Shown: positions 26,749 through 35,408 of the stretch, piece by piece
Layout of the letters: every line of letters starts with the position of its first letter
Position numbering within the stretch: position 1 is the first letter of the stretch
Assembly (NCBI GenBank): GCA_033852165.1
Contig: JAWSUZ010000006.1
Span: 124,001 to 188,000 of the forward strand
Origin: Agarilytica sp033852165
Lineage (GTDB): Bacteria; Pseudomonadota; Gammaproteobacteria; Pseudomonadales; Cellvibrionaceae
Reading direction: 5' to 3'
DNA length: 64,000 nt
Notes under the pieces: model-generated
What the model was told of the DNA's origin: nothing
Databases searched by the model: none
The model's input: the letters and a program-made list of their open reading frames with translations, nothing else
Program-made: the position numbers and the translations under genes

Positions 26749-27144
26749 TCGTGTTCCTCTAGTTGCCGCAGTAACCTTAGGCTACTACAACGTATCATTT
26801 GTCTAGCCACCAGCTTGAAGCAATAATAGTACCACTTCGCCAAACTCAAAAATATTATTCAAAATCAATCGCTTAGAGCGACTACTCACGATAGAAAATG
26901 CTTTATCTCTTGTTTTTTCGGCGCGCGCACCTTAAAAATGCACCAATACCGTACGACTGCGCACCATTAGCAAGCACCCCCAGAGGGCAAATTAATGGCT
27001 GGAAGCTCACTACAAAAACCATCCAAAGATGCTCAAAATATGCTACATTATACGTCGATTTTCCGATGGGATATAGCCCGTCAAGGCTCAACCTCCCAAG
27101 CCATCAACCCCACTTGAAATGAAAAACCGACACGACCTCAACCT
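26749..27144. other. Divergent regulatory region between nirB and moaA
   Basis: There are 396 bases with no supported gene. It holds the sigma-54-like site described separately. Further from nirB are three GCACC-type words (near 26939, 26970 and 26983) that resemble NtrC half-sites, but none forms a proper palindrome, so an NtrC site is not called. No moaA promoter or molybdenum-cofactor riboswitch was recognised. Confidence 0.45.
26817..26835 (-). promoter_or_regulatory. Candidate sigma-54 promoter of nirBD
   Basis: On the minus strand the sequence reads GTGGTACTATTATTGCTT. GG and GC are separated by exactly 10 bases, as in the -24/-12 consensus (TGGCAC-N5-TTGC). The predicted start would give a leader of about 60 bases before the nirB ATG. 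Nitrogen control of nirB through sigma-54 and NtrC is known in several proteobacteria. Confidence 0.45.
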
Positions 27145-28137
27145 ATGAATCTCCTAGAACTTCGCGACAATTTCGACCGAAAAATTGATTATCTTCGACT
27201 ATCAATTACAGATCGCTGTGACTTTCGCTGCTTATATTGCATGGCAGAGGAGATGACCTTTCTACCACGTAAAGAGGTCCTAACACTTGAAGAGTTAGTA
27301 CGCGTCGCCCAAACCTTTGTTGATTTAGGTATTCGGAAAATTCGATTAACGGGTGGAGAACCCCTCATTCGCAAAGACGCTATTATCGTCATGCAAGAGC
27401 TGGGCAAGATGCAGCATCTTGAGGAATTATGCCTCACGACAAACGGCTCTCGCCTTACTGAACTAGCCTCTCAAATTCGAGATGCCGGCGTGACCCGCAT
27501 CAATGTCAGCCTGGATTCATTAATACCGGAACGATTTACCACGCTAACGCGCCACGGCGCGCTAGAGAAAGTACTTGAGGGAATTGAAACCGCAAAAGGC
27601 TGCGGCTTCGAGAAGATTAAAATCAATGCCGTCATGATGCGCAATTTTAATTTTGATGAAATCACATCCCTTGCGCAATATGCACTGGAAAACGGCCTCG
27701 ACATTAGCTTTATTGAAGAAATGCCGCTCGGCGAAATCGATAGCCATTCCCGCGATCAGGAATTTATTAGTAGCGCATTTATTCGCGACATTTTATCCAA
27801 GCAATTTACGCTCAGCGCTTCAGGTGTTACGACCAACGGCCCATCTCGCTATTGGGATGTCGACGGTCATCGCAGTAAAATCGGGTTTATTTCACCCCAC
27901 AGTGAAAACTTTTGCGAGTCGTGTAACCGTGTTCGCGTGACAGCATCCGGCAGATTATTACTCTGCCTAGGCAATGAAAATAGCGTTGACCTCAAGACAC
28001 CTATTCGCCAAAACGAAAGCGATACCGCTCTGAAAAAAACCATACTGCAAGCCATGAACATTAAACCCGAAAAACACGAGTTTAATTTACATGAGCAACC
28101 ACAAATATTACGTTTTATGAATGCCACTGGCGGATAA
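27145..28137 (+). CDS. moaA: GTP 3',8-cyclase MoaA
   Basis: A 330-residue radical SAM enzyme that starts molybdenum-cofactor synthesis by rearranging GTP. The N-terminal cluster motif is CDFRCLYC, preceded by the SAM region YLRLSITDRC. The C-terminal second [4Fe-4S] ligands lie in CESCNRVRVTASGRLLLC. The chain ends in Gly-Gly, the tail that reaches into the active site and is required for activity in known MoaA proteins. It is the first gene of moaA-moaB-moeA-DUF1244-MOSC and overlaps the long frame of moaB, but the true moaB start is about 40 bases downstream. Confidence 0.97.
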   Translation: MNLLELRDNFDRKIDYLRLSITDRCDFRCLYCMAEEMTFLPRKEVLTLEELVRVAQTFVDLGIRKIRLTGGEPLIRKDAIIVMQELGKMQHLEELCLTTNGSRLTELASQIRDAGVTRINVSLDSLIPERFTTLTRHGALEKVLEGIETAKGCGFEKIKINAVMMRNFNFDEITSLAQYALENGLDISFIEEMPLGEIDSHSRDQEFISSAFIRDILSKQFTLSASGVTTNGPSRYWDVDGHRSKIGFISPHSENFCESCNRVRVTASGRLLLCLGNENSVDLKTPIRQNESDTALKKTILQAMNIKPEKHEFNLHEQPQILRFMNATGG

Positions 28138-28177
28138 CACTCGCCAACATTCCCCTCTTGAAATAACGCGAGTTCCC

Positions 28178-28696
28178 ATGTCAGAAAAATTTGATGGCTT
28201 TATTCCGCTTAACATCTGCGTTCTTACGGTATCTGATACACGTAACGAAGAAAATGATACATCAGGTCAATCGCTTTGTGACGCATTAAGCCTTGTAGGC
28301 CACAATTTATTTTCCCGCAATTTAGTAAAAGACGATATCTACCACATTCGCTCTGTTGTCTCTCAGTGGATTTTCGACGGCGAAGCGCAAGTGGTGTTAA
28401 TTACCGGCGGAACGGGTTTTGCGGGGCGAGATAGCACCCCAGAAGCGATAACCCCTTTACTCGATAAAGAAGTCGTTGGCTTCGGTGAATTATTTCGCCA
28501 GGTATCATTTGACGAAATCGGCACCTCAACCATTCAGTCTCGCGCATTAGCAGGGCTCGCCAATAAAACCCTGATCTTTTGCTTGCCTGGCTCCACTGGC
28601 GCATGCAAAACCGCGTGGGGGAAAATCATCGAGCCGCAATTGAACTCCACTACCCGTCCTTGTAATTTTGTTGGTCAACTGATTAAAAAAGGCTAA
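28178..28696 (+). CDS. moaB: Molybdenum cofactor biosynthesis protein MoaB
   Basis: A 172-residue MogA/MoaB-type protein from the ATG at 28178, which gives the normal N-terminus (SEKFDGFIPLNICVLTVSDTR); the frame could start 57 bases earlier, inside moaA. The signatures VLITGGTGFAGRDSTPEA and CLPGSTGACKTAW bind molybdopterin. MoaB/MogA proteins adenylylate molybdopterin before metal insertion, although some MoaB copies are inactive. It is followed after 8 bases by moeA. Confidence 0.95.
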   Translation: MSEKFDGFIPLNICVLTVSDTRNEENDTSGQSLCDALSLVGHNLFSRNLVKDDIYHIRSVVSQWIFDGEAQVVLITGGTGFAGRDSTPEAITPLLDKEVVGFGELFRQVSFDEIGTSTIQSRALAGLANKTLIFCLPGSTGACKTAWGKIIEPQLNSTTRPCNFVGQLIKKG

Positions 28697-28704
28697 ACCC
28701 AATC

Positions 28705-29898
28705 ATGATTGAGGTCGAAGAGGCTCAAAGCCAAATAATACAGGCTGTTTCTTCTGTGCCTAAAACCGAGAAAATCACTCTCACTGAAAGTCTAGGCCGC
28801 GTTCTCGCAGAAAACATCACCTCTAGCATTAACGTCCCTCCCGCCGATAATAGCGCGATGGATGGTTTTGCAGTAACGGCAAGTGACATTACACAATCAC
28901 CGTGCAGCCTCTCCGTTAGCCAACGTATTCCTGCTGGCTCGGCACCATCCGCTCTCACACCCAATACCGCCGCTCGAATATTTACAGGGGCAGAAATCCC
29001 AGAAAACGCCGATGCCGTAGTCATCCAAGAAAACTGCGAGTTTCTCGACGACCAAAAGGTGACATTAAACACCAAGCCAAGCAAAGGCGACAATATCCGC
29101 CGACAAGGCCAAGACATAAAAATCGGCGATGTCGTTCTGTCATCAGGACAAAAACTTTCGCCGCAACATATTGGTTTGCTAGCCTCCATAGGCGTTACGC
29201 ACATCGCTGTATTCAGGAAAATTCGCGTCAGCATACTCAGCACCGGAAGCGAGTTAGTCACCCCCGGCACGCCATTACAACCCGGGCAAATATACAATTC
29301 CAACCAAATCATGCTGGCACAACTGCTTGGCAGTCTCGGCTGTGAAGTCAGTATATGCCCAGCCGTTGTCGACTCATTAGAACAAACCATTCAGCGATTT
29401 AAAGATGCATCTGCCACCTCCGACTTAATTGTTTCCAGCGGCGGCGTTTCGGTAGGTGATGAAGACCACGTTAAATCTGCCGTAGAAAACTTAGGCAAAT
29501 TAAACCTGTGGAAGATCAATATAAAGCCAGGAAAACCCCTCGCCTTTGGGCACATAGCCGACAGCAAATTTTTGGGCCTGCCAGGTAATCCGGTTTCCGC
29601 ATTCGTGACTTTTTTATTATTTGGCATTCCCCTGGTCAAAAAGCTGCAAGGACAAAATTTCCAAAAACCCATGAGCTTTTTTCTCCCATCTAATTTCGCT
29701 ATCGATAAACCGCGCAGACGCCCAGAATACATTCGTGCTCGCATTGAAAACAACACAGTTGAGAAATTCCCGAATCAAAGCTCAGGCGTTTTAAGCTCAA
29801 CATGCTGGGCCAACGCGCTAGCCTTTATTCCCGATAAAAAAATTATTGCCAAGGGTGAATTAATAGAAGTGTTTCCGCTAGACTTGCTGCAACGCTAA
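28705..29898 (+). CDS. moeA: Molybdopterin molybdenumtransferase MoeA
   Basis: A 397-residue enzyme that inserts molybdate into adenylylated molybdopterin. The usual domain order is visible: an N-terminal region with PPADNSAMDGFAV and RIFTGAEIPENADAVVIQE, a middle MogA-like domain with STGSELV, GQIYNSN and SSGGVSVGDEDHVKSAV, and the C-terminal beta domain. LPGNPVSAFVTF is the phosphate-binding signature. Slightly shorter than E. coli MoeA (411). It lies in the Moco operon between moaB and the DUF1244 gene. Confidence 0.96.
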   Translation: MIEVEEAQSQIIQAVSSVPKTEKITLTESLGRVLAENITSSINVPPADNSAMDGFAVTASDITQSPCSLSVSQRIPAGSAPSALTPNTAARIFTGAEIPENADAVVIQENCEFLDDQKVTLNTKPSKGDNIRRQGQDIKIGDVVLSSGQKLSPQHIGLLASIGVTHIAVFRKIRVSILSTGSELVTPGTPLQPGQIYNSNQIMLAQLLGSLGCEVSICPAVVDSLEQTIQRFKDASATSDLIVSSGGVSVGDEDHVKSAVENLGKLNLWKINIKPGKPLAFGHIADSKFLGLPGNPVSAFVTFLLFGIPLVKKLQGQNFQKPMSFFLPSNFAIDKPRRRPEYIRARIENNTVEKFPNQSSGVLSSTCWANALAFIPDKKIIAKGELIEVFPLDLLQR

Positions 29899-29947
29899 TT
29901 TACCTGCAATTCCACATTCACCATCGCCTAACTTGAGTACATCCACA

Positions 29948-30247
29948 ATGAATGATGACAAACAACAAGCCATTGAAGCCGCTGTATTTAGAAAGCTACT
30001 CTCGCATTTAGACGGCCGCAAAGATGTGCAAAATATTGAGCTAATGAACCTTGCCGGTTTTTGTCGTAACTGCCTATCCAAATGGTACCGAGCCGCCGCC
30101 GAAGAACAAGGCGAAACAATAGAAGATGCTGACGCACGCGAACGCGTATACGGAATGCCTTACTCAGAGTGGAAAGAGAAACACCAAACACCGGCAACGC
30201 CGGAGCAACTGGAAAAGATGAACAGCCTCAAAAACAGTCAAAAATAA
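29948..30247 (+). CDS. DUF1244 family protein
   Basis: A 99-residue helical protein from the ATG at 29948 (a TTG 15 bases earlier is possible). It matches the DUF1244 family by LLSHLDGRKDVQNIELMNLAGFCRNCLSKWY and by the later YGMPYSEWKEKHQ. The function of the family is unknown. Two Cys in FCRNCLSKW could bind metal. It sits inside the Moco operon and its stop overlaps the MOSC start (TAATG), which suggests coupling, but no direct role in cofactor chemistry is established. Confidence 0.85.
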   Translation: MNDDKQQAIEAAVFRKLLSHLDGRKDVQNIELMNLAGFCRNCLSKWYRAAAEEQGETIEDADARERVYGMPYSEWKEKHQTPATPEQLEKMNSLKNSQK

Positions 30248-31092
30248 TGCCCAAAGTCATCGTTGATCAGTTGGTCGTATACCCGGTTAAATCGCTAGCG
30301 GGAATATCATTAACTGAAAGCCCCCTCGATGCATCTGGGCTAGAGGGTGATCGTCAGTGGGCAATATTTAAAGCGGACAACCATGCACTGACCCAACGCC
30401 AAAACCCTCGTATGGCATTAATTACCCCTCAACTAACGGAAGAGGGCCTACGACTAAGCGCTGAAGGATTTGGCGAAATTGCGATTGAAAACCCAAAACA
30501 AGACGATACCAGCATTTCGTTTACCGTCTGGAAAGATACCTGCTACGGCAATCTTGCCGACAACGAGTCAAACCAGTGGCTAGCAGAAGTCCTGCAAGAA
30601 AAGGGCGCCTTGCGACTCGCGAAAATAGCGCCAAAGCAAGTACGAGAATTCCATGAACCCGAACGTTTTTCCGTACAAGGCCCTTATTTTTCTGATGCTG
30701 CGCCCTACCTAGTCACCAATACCGCGTCACTTGAAGCCTTGAATCAACACCTTACCGCACAGTCTCAGCCACACATCGACATGCGGTATTTTCGTCCAAA
30801 TATCGTCATCAGCGGAGTAACAGCGTTCAGCGAGCAAAACCATTCAACACTATCGAGCACCGATAAAACACTGCAACTTCAGTTGATTGATTACTGCCCG
30901 CGCTGCTCAATGATTACCGTCGACCCCGATCGTGGTGCATTCCTACCGAAAGCTCACCCATTCAAAGCACTAAGCAAACTCAACTCAATGCCCGATAACC
31001 CCAAGGTGCCAGCGTTTGGGGTTAATACCACGCTTACTCAAAATACCAACGGCATTAGCCTCAAAGTTGGTCAGACACTGTTGCTACGCTAG
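30247..31092 (+). CDS. MOSC domain protein (molybdenum cofactor-binding, YcbX/mARC-like)
   Basis: From the ATG at 30247 this is 281 residues. The N-terminal beta-barrel part (MOSC_N) carries QLVVYPVKSLAG and LEGDRQWAIF. The MOSC domain follows, with DMRYFRPNIVIS and the Cys in YCPRCSMITVDPDRG, the likely molybdenum ligand. E. coli YcbX has an extra C-terminal ferredoxin domain, which is absent here. The family reduces N-hydroxylated compounds in known cases. It is the last gene of the Moco operon. Confidence 0.85.
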   Translation: MPKVIVDQLVVYPVKSLAGISLTESPLDASGLEGDRQWAIFKADNHALTQRQNPRMALITPQLTEEGLRLSAEGFGEIAIENPKQDDTSISFTVWKDTCYGNLADNESNQWLAEVLQEKGALRLAKIAPKQVREFHEPERFSVQGPYFSDAAPYLVTNTASLEALNQHLTAQSQPHIDMRYFRPNIVISGVTAFSEQNHSTLSSTDKTLQLQLIDYCPRCSMITVDPDRGAFLPKAHPFKALSKLNSMPDNPKVPAFGVNTTLTQNTNGISLKVGQTLLLR

Positions 31093-31201
31093 CCGCCTCC
31101 TGGAAACAATATAGCTGACGCGTACTATCAACCCCAATAGACAATATCTAATCGCCTATAAATGGGGGAGAGGCTATGAAAGCATTTCGAATTCGAACGC
31201 C

Positions 31202-31228
31202 CTCGTTCCCGCGGTCTCCGCGGGCATG
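31202..31228 (+). repeat. REP-like hairpin element, copy 1
   Basis: A 27-base element with a perfect 7-bp stem CCCGCGG-TCT-CCGCGGG (31208-31224), flanked by CTCGTT and CATG. It matches the reverse complement of copy 2 at 22 of 27 positions, all differences being transitions. Confidence 0.6.
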
Positions 31229-31323
31229 CAGACCGAAGCGTTCTTATAGCCCCTTATTTGAATATTATTTGTTCGCACTCTGACAAACACCATAATTATT
31301 GATGTGCCTTCACTTTACGTATT

Positions 31324-31350
31324 CATACCTACGGAGACCGTGGGAATGAG
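31324..31350 (-). repeat. REP-like hairpin element, copy 2 (inverted)
   Basis: The minus-strand copy of the element at 31202-31228. Its stem is CCTACGG / CCGTGGG (31328-31344) with one G-T pair. Where copy 1 has a G-C pair in the stem this copy has A-T, so the changes preserve pairing. Confidence 0.55.
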
Positions 31351-31440
31351 AGCAAGACCTTACCTATTAGAAGCCCCTAACAACAGTTATTCAGAGTCAA
31401 AACAAGTAAAAATGGCTTAATACACGCATGTAGCTAGAGT

Positions 31441-31540
31441 ACTTCGGGAAGTATTTTCAAGACCGTCTAATGCCATGGATGGCATTAGCAGAGCCTACAT
31501 GGATGTACTCGTGGCGTGTATTGAAAATCCTTCCCGAAGT
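31441..31540. repeat. MITE-like element with 20-bp inverted ends and two inner hairpins
   Basis: The ends ACTTCGGGAAGTATTTTCAA (31441-31460) and its near reverse complement (31521-31540) match at 19 of 20. Inside lie TAATGCCAT-GG-ATGGCATTA (31468-31487, perfect 9-bp stem) and TACAT-GG-ATGTA (31496-31507). Paired ATGGAT hairpins of this style are, as I recall, dispersed between genes in several marine gammaproteobacteria. Confidence 0.55.
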
Positions 31541-31813
31541 GCTATAGCGGGCCACCAGCAACCAAGAAAACCATCAATACTTATCATGCAAATTTTAAAT
31601 CTCGATGAAACTAGCACCTGTTAAACCCTGAGAGAGACAGCCCCAATAGGAAATCCACCAAAGTTATCCCAAGACAGTAGAACTCCAAAGCATGAGCAAC
31701 GAAGATTTACGGCAAATTTAACGCCGCCACAATCAAAGGGATCGAGTACAATGGCCCTTTGAAATCCTGAGAGCCTAAGGTCTAAGACCTGCCTAGTTGT
31801 CACGCAGAAAACT

Positions 31814-34800
31814 ATGATTCCTATCTTAAAAAACATCAATACCGTACAAACTCATTATTTAGCCTTCTTGGAAAGCCTAAAATCGTCATCCTTTGCTGGC
31901 GATATTTGCCCCGACTACGCTACCCGTACCGTCCTTTCGACAGATAACTCAATCTACCAAGTACTGCCTCAAGGCGTGATATACCCCGCCAACGAAAATG
32001 ACTTAGTTATCTTGTCTCAGCTAGCAGACAAAACCGAATACCGAGACATCGTACTTTCTGCACGCGGCGGCGGCACAGGCACAAACGGCCAATCCCTTAC
32101 CGACGGAATAGTTGTCGATATATCCAAACACATGAACACCATCCTCGAAATTAACGTCGAAGAACAATGGGTACGCGTACAAACCGGCGTCGTCAAAGAC
32201 CAGCTTAATGCCGCTCTCCGCCCCCACGGATTGTTTTTTGCACCCGAATTATCAACCAGTAACCGCGCAACAATCGGCGGCATGATTAACACCGACGCCT
32301 CAGGTCAAGGCTCCTGCCTATACGGAAAAACCCGCGATCATGTCCTAGAACTCAAAACCGTATTGCTGGATGGCTCAGTGATTACATCAAGTGCCCTAGA
32401 CGATAGCGAGCTAGATGCCATATGCGAACAACAAGATAAAGCAGGCCTTATTCACCGCCTCGTCAATAATATTCAACACGAACACCACGAACTGATCAAA
32501 GAAGTATTTCCGCCACTTAACCGCTGTTTAACCGGCTACGATTTAGCCCATATCCGCGACGACCAAAATAAATTTAATTTAAACAGCGTCTTGTGCGGCA
32601 GTGAAGGCACACTTGGTTTTATTAGCGAAGCCAAACTTAACATACTCAAAATTCCGAAGTACGCCGCCATAGTACTGGTCAAATACAATGACTTCGACGC
32701 ATCCCTTCGTGATGCAATGGAGTTAATGAAAGCCAAACCGACGTCAATCGAAACCATTGATTCGAAAGTGCTTAACCTGGCCATGAACGATATGAATTGG
32801 CATCAGGTCGAAGAGTTTTTTGACGGCAATGACGTTAAAGACGTAAGCGATATCAAAGGCATCAACCTTGTCGAATATACTGCCGATAGCGAAGAAGACC
32901 TTAAACAAAGCATACAGACTCTCGCCTCTCAATTGGATGATGACCAAAAATCGACTCCAGGTAAAAGACTGGGGTATTCCCTTGCCTGGGGAAGAGAAGC
33001 CGTTAACAAAATCTGGGGAATGCGAAAACGTGCCGTCGGCCTATTAGGCAACGCAAAAGGTGAAGCCCGCCCGATTCCCTTTGTGGAAGACACCGCCGTA
33101 CCACCAGAACACCTGGCTGACTTTATTTTAGAATTCCGCGAAATCCTCGATGCCTATCATTTAAGTTACGGCATGTTTGGGCATGTGGATGCTGGCGTAC
33201 TGCACGTTCGGCCTGCACTCGACATGAAAGACCCGGAACAAGAAAAAATTGCTTGGGAAATATCGGATCGTATTGCCGAGCTTACCCAGCAATACCACGG
33301 CTTACTTTGGGGCGAACACGGCAAAGGCGTTCGCTCAGAATATTCACCTCAGTTTTTTGGTGAGCTATATCCGCAACTTCAACGCATTAAAGCGGCTTTT
33401 GACCCACACAACCAGCTGAACCCAGGAAAGATAGCCACACCCGACAGCAGTATTGCATTAATTAATATTGATGAGTTTCCCACGCGCGGACAAAAGGATC
33501 GAGAAATTCCCGTTAAAATGTGGAATGCCTTCGACGATGCCGTTTACTGCAACGGCAACGGTGCCTGCCATAATTGGAACCCCAATGATGCGATGTGCCC
33601 TTCATGGAAAGCGACGAGAGAACGCACTCAATCGCCGAAAGGACGCGCATCCTTGTTAAGAGAGTGGCTAACTCAAATATCAAAACAGTCGAATGGAAAA
33701 GAGTTGTTTGAAGAAAAGAGCTTTGTCAAAAAGACTCTTCTTTTACCGGAGAAAATACGCAGCTGGATAGCTAAATCCATGGGAGACTATGATTTCTCTC
33801 ACCAAGTTTACGATTCTATGGCGAGCTGCCTTGCATGTAAATCGTGTGCAGGCCAATGCCCGATTAAGGTCAATGTTCCGGAATTCCGCAGTCAGTTTTT
33901 ATCCCAATATCACACGCGTTACTTTAGGCCACTAAAAGATTACTTAGTCGGAAGCTTAGAGTTTTTACTGCCCTACTGCTCAAGGTTTCCCCGGCTGTAT
34001 AACGCAACAATGAGTTTTTCACTTGTAAAATTAATACTGGAAAAGTGGGTAGGTTTCGTTGATGGCCCTATGCTCTCCACACAAAATTTACGATCACTCG
34101 AGTTTGCGACACCTAAAGTACTAAACGCCCTTAGCGATGAAGACAAGTCAAAAACAGTCGTTATTGTTCAAGACGCGTTTACATCGTATTTTGAAGCGCA
34201 GCTTATTATCGACATCGTCGAGCTGTTTAAAAAACTCGGCCTTCGCGCGTTAATAGCGCCCTATAAGGCCAATGGTAAGCCGCTGCATGTGTACGGGTTT
34301 TTAAAGCAATTCAGTAAAACGGCTGAAAAAAATTCCGCTCACCTTGCTAAAATCGCCGCGCACTGCCTTCCGCTTGTCGGTATAGACCCTTCGATGACAT
34401 TGACTTATCGTGGCGAATATAAAAAATACACCAAAGGCGAAAATACTCCCGACATTCATCTCATTCAAGACTGGCTGCAAACGCGACTGGAAGGGATTTC
34501 GCTACCAGAAACCGAGCATTCTAACTTCCGCTTAATGGCCCACTGCACAGAAACCAGTAACGCCAGCGCTTCAGTTAAAAACTGGCAGACAGTGTTCGAA
34601 AGTTTTGGTCACTCAATGGAAATATTGAACGTGGGCTGCTGCGGTATGTCGGGAACATTTGGCCATGAGGCACGCAATAAAGCCACCTCACAAAAACTCT
34701 ACGCAATGAGCTGGCAAGAACCGATCGAGAAACATTTTGAAAGTGGCGAATTGGTGGCAACAGGATTTTCTTGCCGCAGCCAGGTAAAGCGTGAGGCGCA

Positions 34801-34855
34801 GAAACAAGTTCCGCACCCTCTTCAGGCTTTATTGAAAACGATTAAGGATGATTAA
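31814..34855 (+). CDS. ydiJ: FAD-linked oxidase / Fe-S protein, D-2-hydroxyglutarate dehydrogenase type (YdiJ-like)
   Basis: A 1013-residue fusion, about the size of E. coli YdiJ (1018). Residues 1-270 are the VAO-type FAD-binding domain (LSARGGGTGTNGQSLTDG, then NRATIGGMINTDASGQGS). Residues 270-540 are the FAD-oxidase C-terminal domain, with GMFGHVDAGVLHVRPALD and WGEHGKG. Residues 650-740 hold an [4Fe-4S] motif, CLACKSCAGQCPI. The rest is a glycerol-3-phosphate-dehydrogenase-C-like CCG domain with CCGMSGTFGHE. The E. coli protein oxidises D-2-hydroxyglutarate made by SerA; electrons probably go to the quinone pool. Monocistronic here. Substrate assignment is by homology only. Confidence 0.88.
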   Translation: MIPILKNINTVQTHYLAFLESLKSSSFAGDICPDYATRTVLSTDNSIYQVLPQGVIYPANENDLVILSQLADKTEYRDIVLSARGGGTGTNGQSLTDGIVVDISKHMNTILEINVEEQWVRVQTGVVKDQLNAALRPHGLFFAPELSTSNRATIGGMINTDASGQGSCLYGKTRDHVLELKTVLLDGSVITSSALDDSELDAICEQQDKAGLIHRLVNNIQHEHHELIKEVFPPLNRCLTGYDLAHIRDDQNKFNLNSVLCGSEGTLGFISEAKLNILKIPKYAAIVLVKYNDFDASLRDAMELMKAKPTSIETIDSKVLNLAMNDMNWHQVEEFFDGNDVKDVSDIKGINLVEYTADSEEDLKQSIQTLASQLDDDQKSTPGKRLGYSLAWGREAVNKIWGMRKRAVGLLGNAKGEARPIPFVEDTAVPPEHLADFILEFREILDAYHLSYGMFGHVDAGVLHVRPALDMKDPEQEKIAWEISDRIAELTQQYHGLLWGEHGKGVRSEYSPQFFGELYPQLQRIKAAFDPHNQLNPGKIATPDSSIALINIDEFPTRGQKDREIPVKMWNAFDDAVYCNGNGACHNWNPNDAMCPSWKATRERTQSPKGRASLLREWLTQISKQSNGKELFEEKSFVKKTLLLPEKIRSWIAKSMGDYDFSHQVYDSMASCLACKSCAGQCPIKVNVPEFRSQFLSQYHTRYFRPLKDYLVGSLEFLLPYCSRFPRLYNATMSFSLVKLILEKWVGFVDGPMLSTQNLRSLEFATPKVLNALSDEDKSKTVVIVQDAFTSYFEAQLIIDIVELFKKLGLRALIAPYKANGKPLHVYGFLKQFSKTAEKNSAHLAKIAAHCLPLVGIDPSMTLTYRGEYKKYTKGENTPDIHLIQDWLQTRLEGISLPETEHSNFRLMAHCTETSNASASVKNWQTVFESFGHSMEILNVGCCGMSGTFGHEARNKATSQKLYAMSWQEPIEKHFESGELVATGFSCRSQVKREAQKQVPHPLQALLKTIKDD

Positions 34856-34856
34856 A

Positions 34857-35405
34857 TTAAAAGCGGTAGAATAATTTCAAATTGGAATTAAAGCCGTCGA
34901 CGATAATATCGCTACCGCTTTCAAAATCATAAGATAGATCTTGATAGTACTTAAAGTCGGCTACCAAGCCGGCTTTTTGGCCAAACAAATTGTAGCGATA
35001 CGCCAAACCAAATAAATACCCGTTTGCGGTTTGCCGCCATTGATACTGAGCCGCCCCCGCATAGACTTCTAAGCTCGCATTATCACTAATATTACGAAGG
35101 TAATTCAACGGACGAAAACCCACAATACGCCCACTGCCCGGCAAATCATCTTCTCGGGATATTGGCAAGCTGTATTCAATAACCGCACCCCATGCGGTCT
35201 TACTAGACGAGTGACGATAAGCCGCTATAGCAAAACTCGCAACTGAAGAGTCATCTTCTATCTGTCCTGCACCGCGCTTTTGATCGATATCCAATGCCAA
35301 CTGACCCGCACCGATAGAAACCTCATAGAATGTTTCCGCCAATGAAGAAAGACTAAACACTGACAGTACGATAACAACGAGTATTTTACTAAAAAAAGTA
35401 TCCAT
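34857..35405 (-). CDS. Small outer-membrane barrel-like protein
   Basis: A 182-residue secreted protein with a signal peptide (cleavage near SSLAETF) and repeated short beta strands. It ends LKLFYRF with a terminal Phe, the usual signal for insertion by the BAM complex. An eight-stranded barrel is plausible. The family was not recognised. It starts 3 bases after the Wzi-like gene ends, so the two are co-transcribed and may work together at the cell surface. Confidence 0.6.
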   Translation of the reverse strand: MDTFFSKILVVIVLSVFSLSSLAETFYEVSIGAGQLALDIDQKRGAGQIEDDSSVASFAIAAYRHSSSKTAWGAVIEYSLPISREDDLPGSGRIVGFRPLNYLRNISDNASLEVYAGAAQYQWRQTANGYLFGLAYRYNLFGQKAGLVADFKYYQDLSYDFESGSDIIVDGFNSNLKLFYRF

Positions 35406-35408
35406 GAT

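Larger units (their letters stand above)
31093..31813. other. Non-coding repeat nest
   Basis: There are 721 bases without a supported gene. It contains a pair of inverted hairpin elements (31202-31228, 31324-31350) and a 100-base inverted-repeat structure (31441-31540), each listed separately. The remainder shows no coding signal. Such clusters are typical sites where small mobile repeats accumulate. Confidence 0.6.

Noticed and set aside
26935..26995. NtrC binding sites upstream of nirB
   Set aside because: Three GCACC half-like words occur but none pairs into the expected palindrome.
26898..27122. A 74-codon frame between nirB and moaA
   Set aside because: No family likeness and no ribosome-binding site; the region is better explained as regulatory DNA.
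28725..29390. A 221-codon minus-strand frame inside moeA
   Set aside because: It is the antisense shadow of a full-length MoeA with clear signatures.
31621..31839. A 72-codon minus-strand frame before ydiJ
   Set aside because: It runs into the ydiJ coding start on the opposite strand and lies in the repeat-rich region; no supporting signal.
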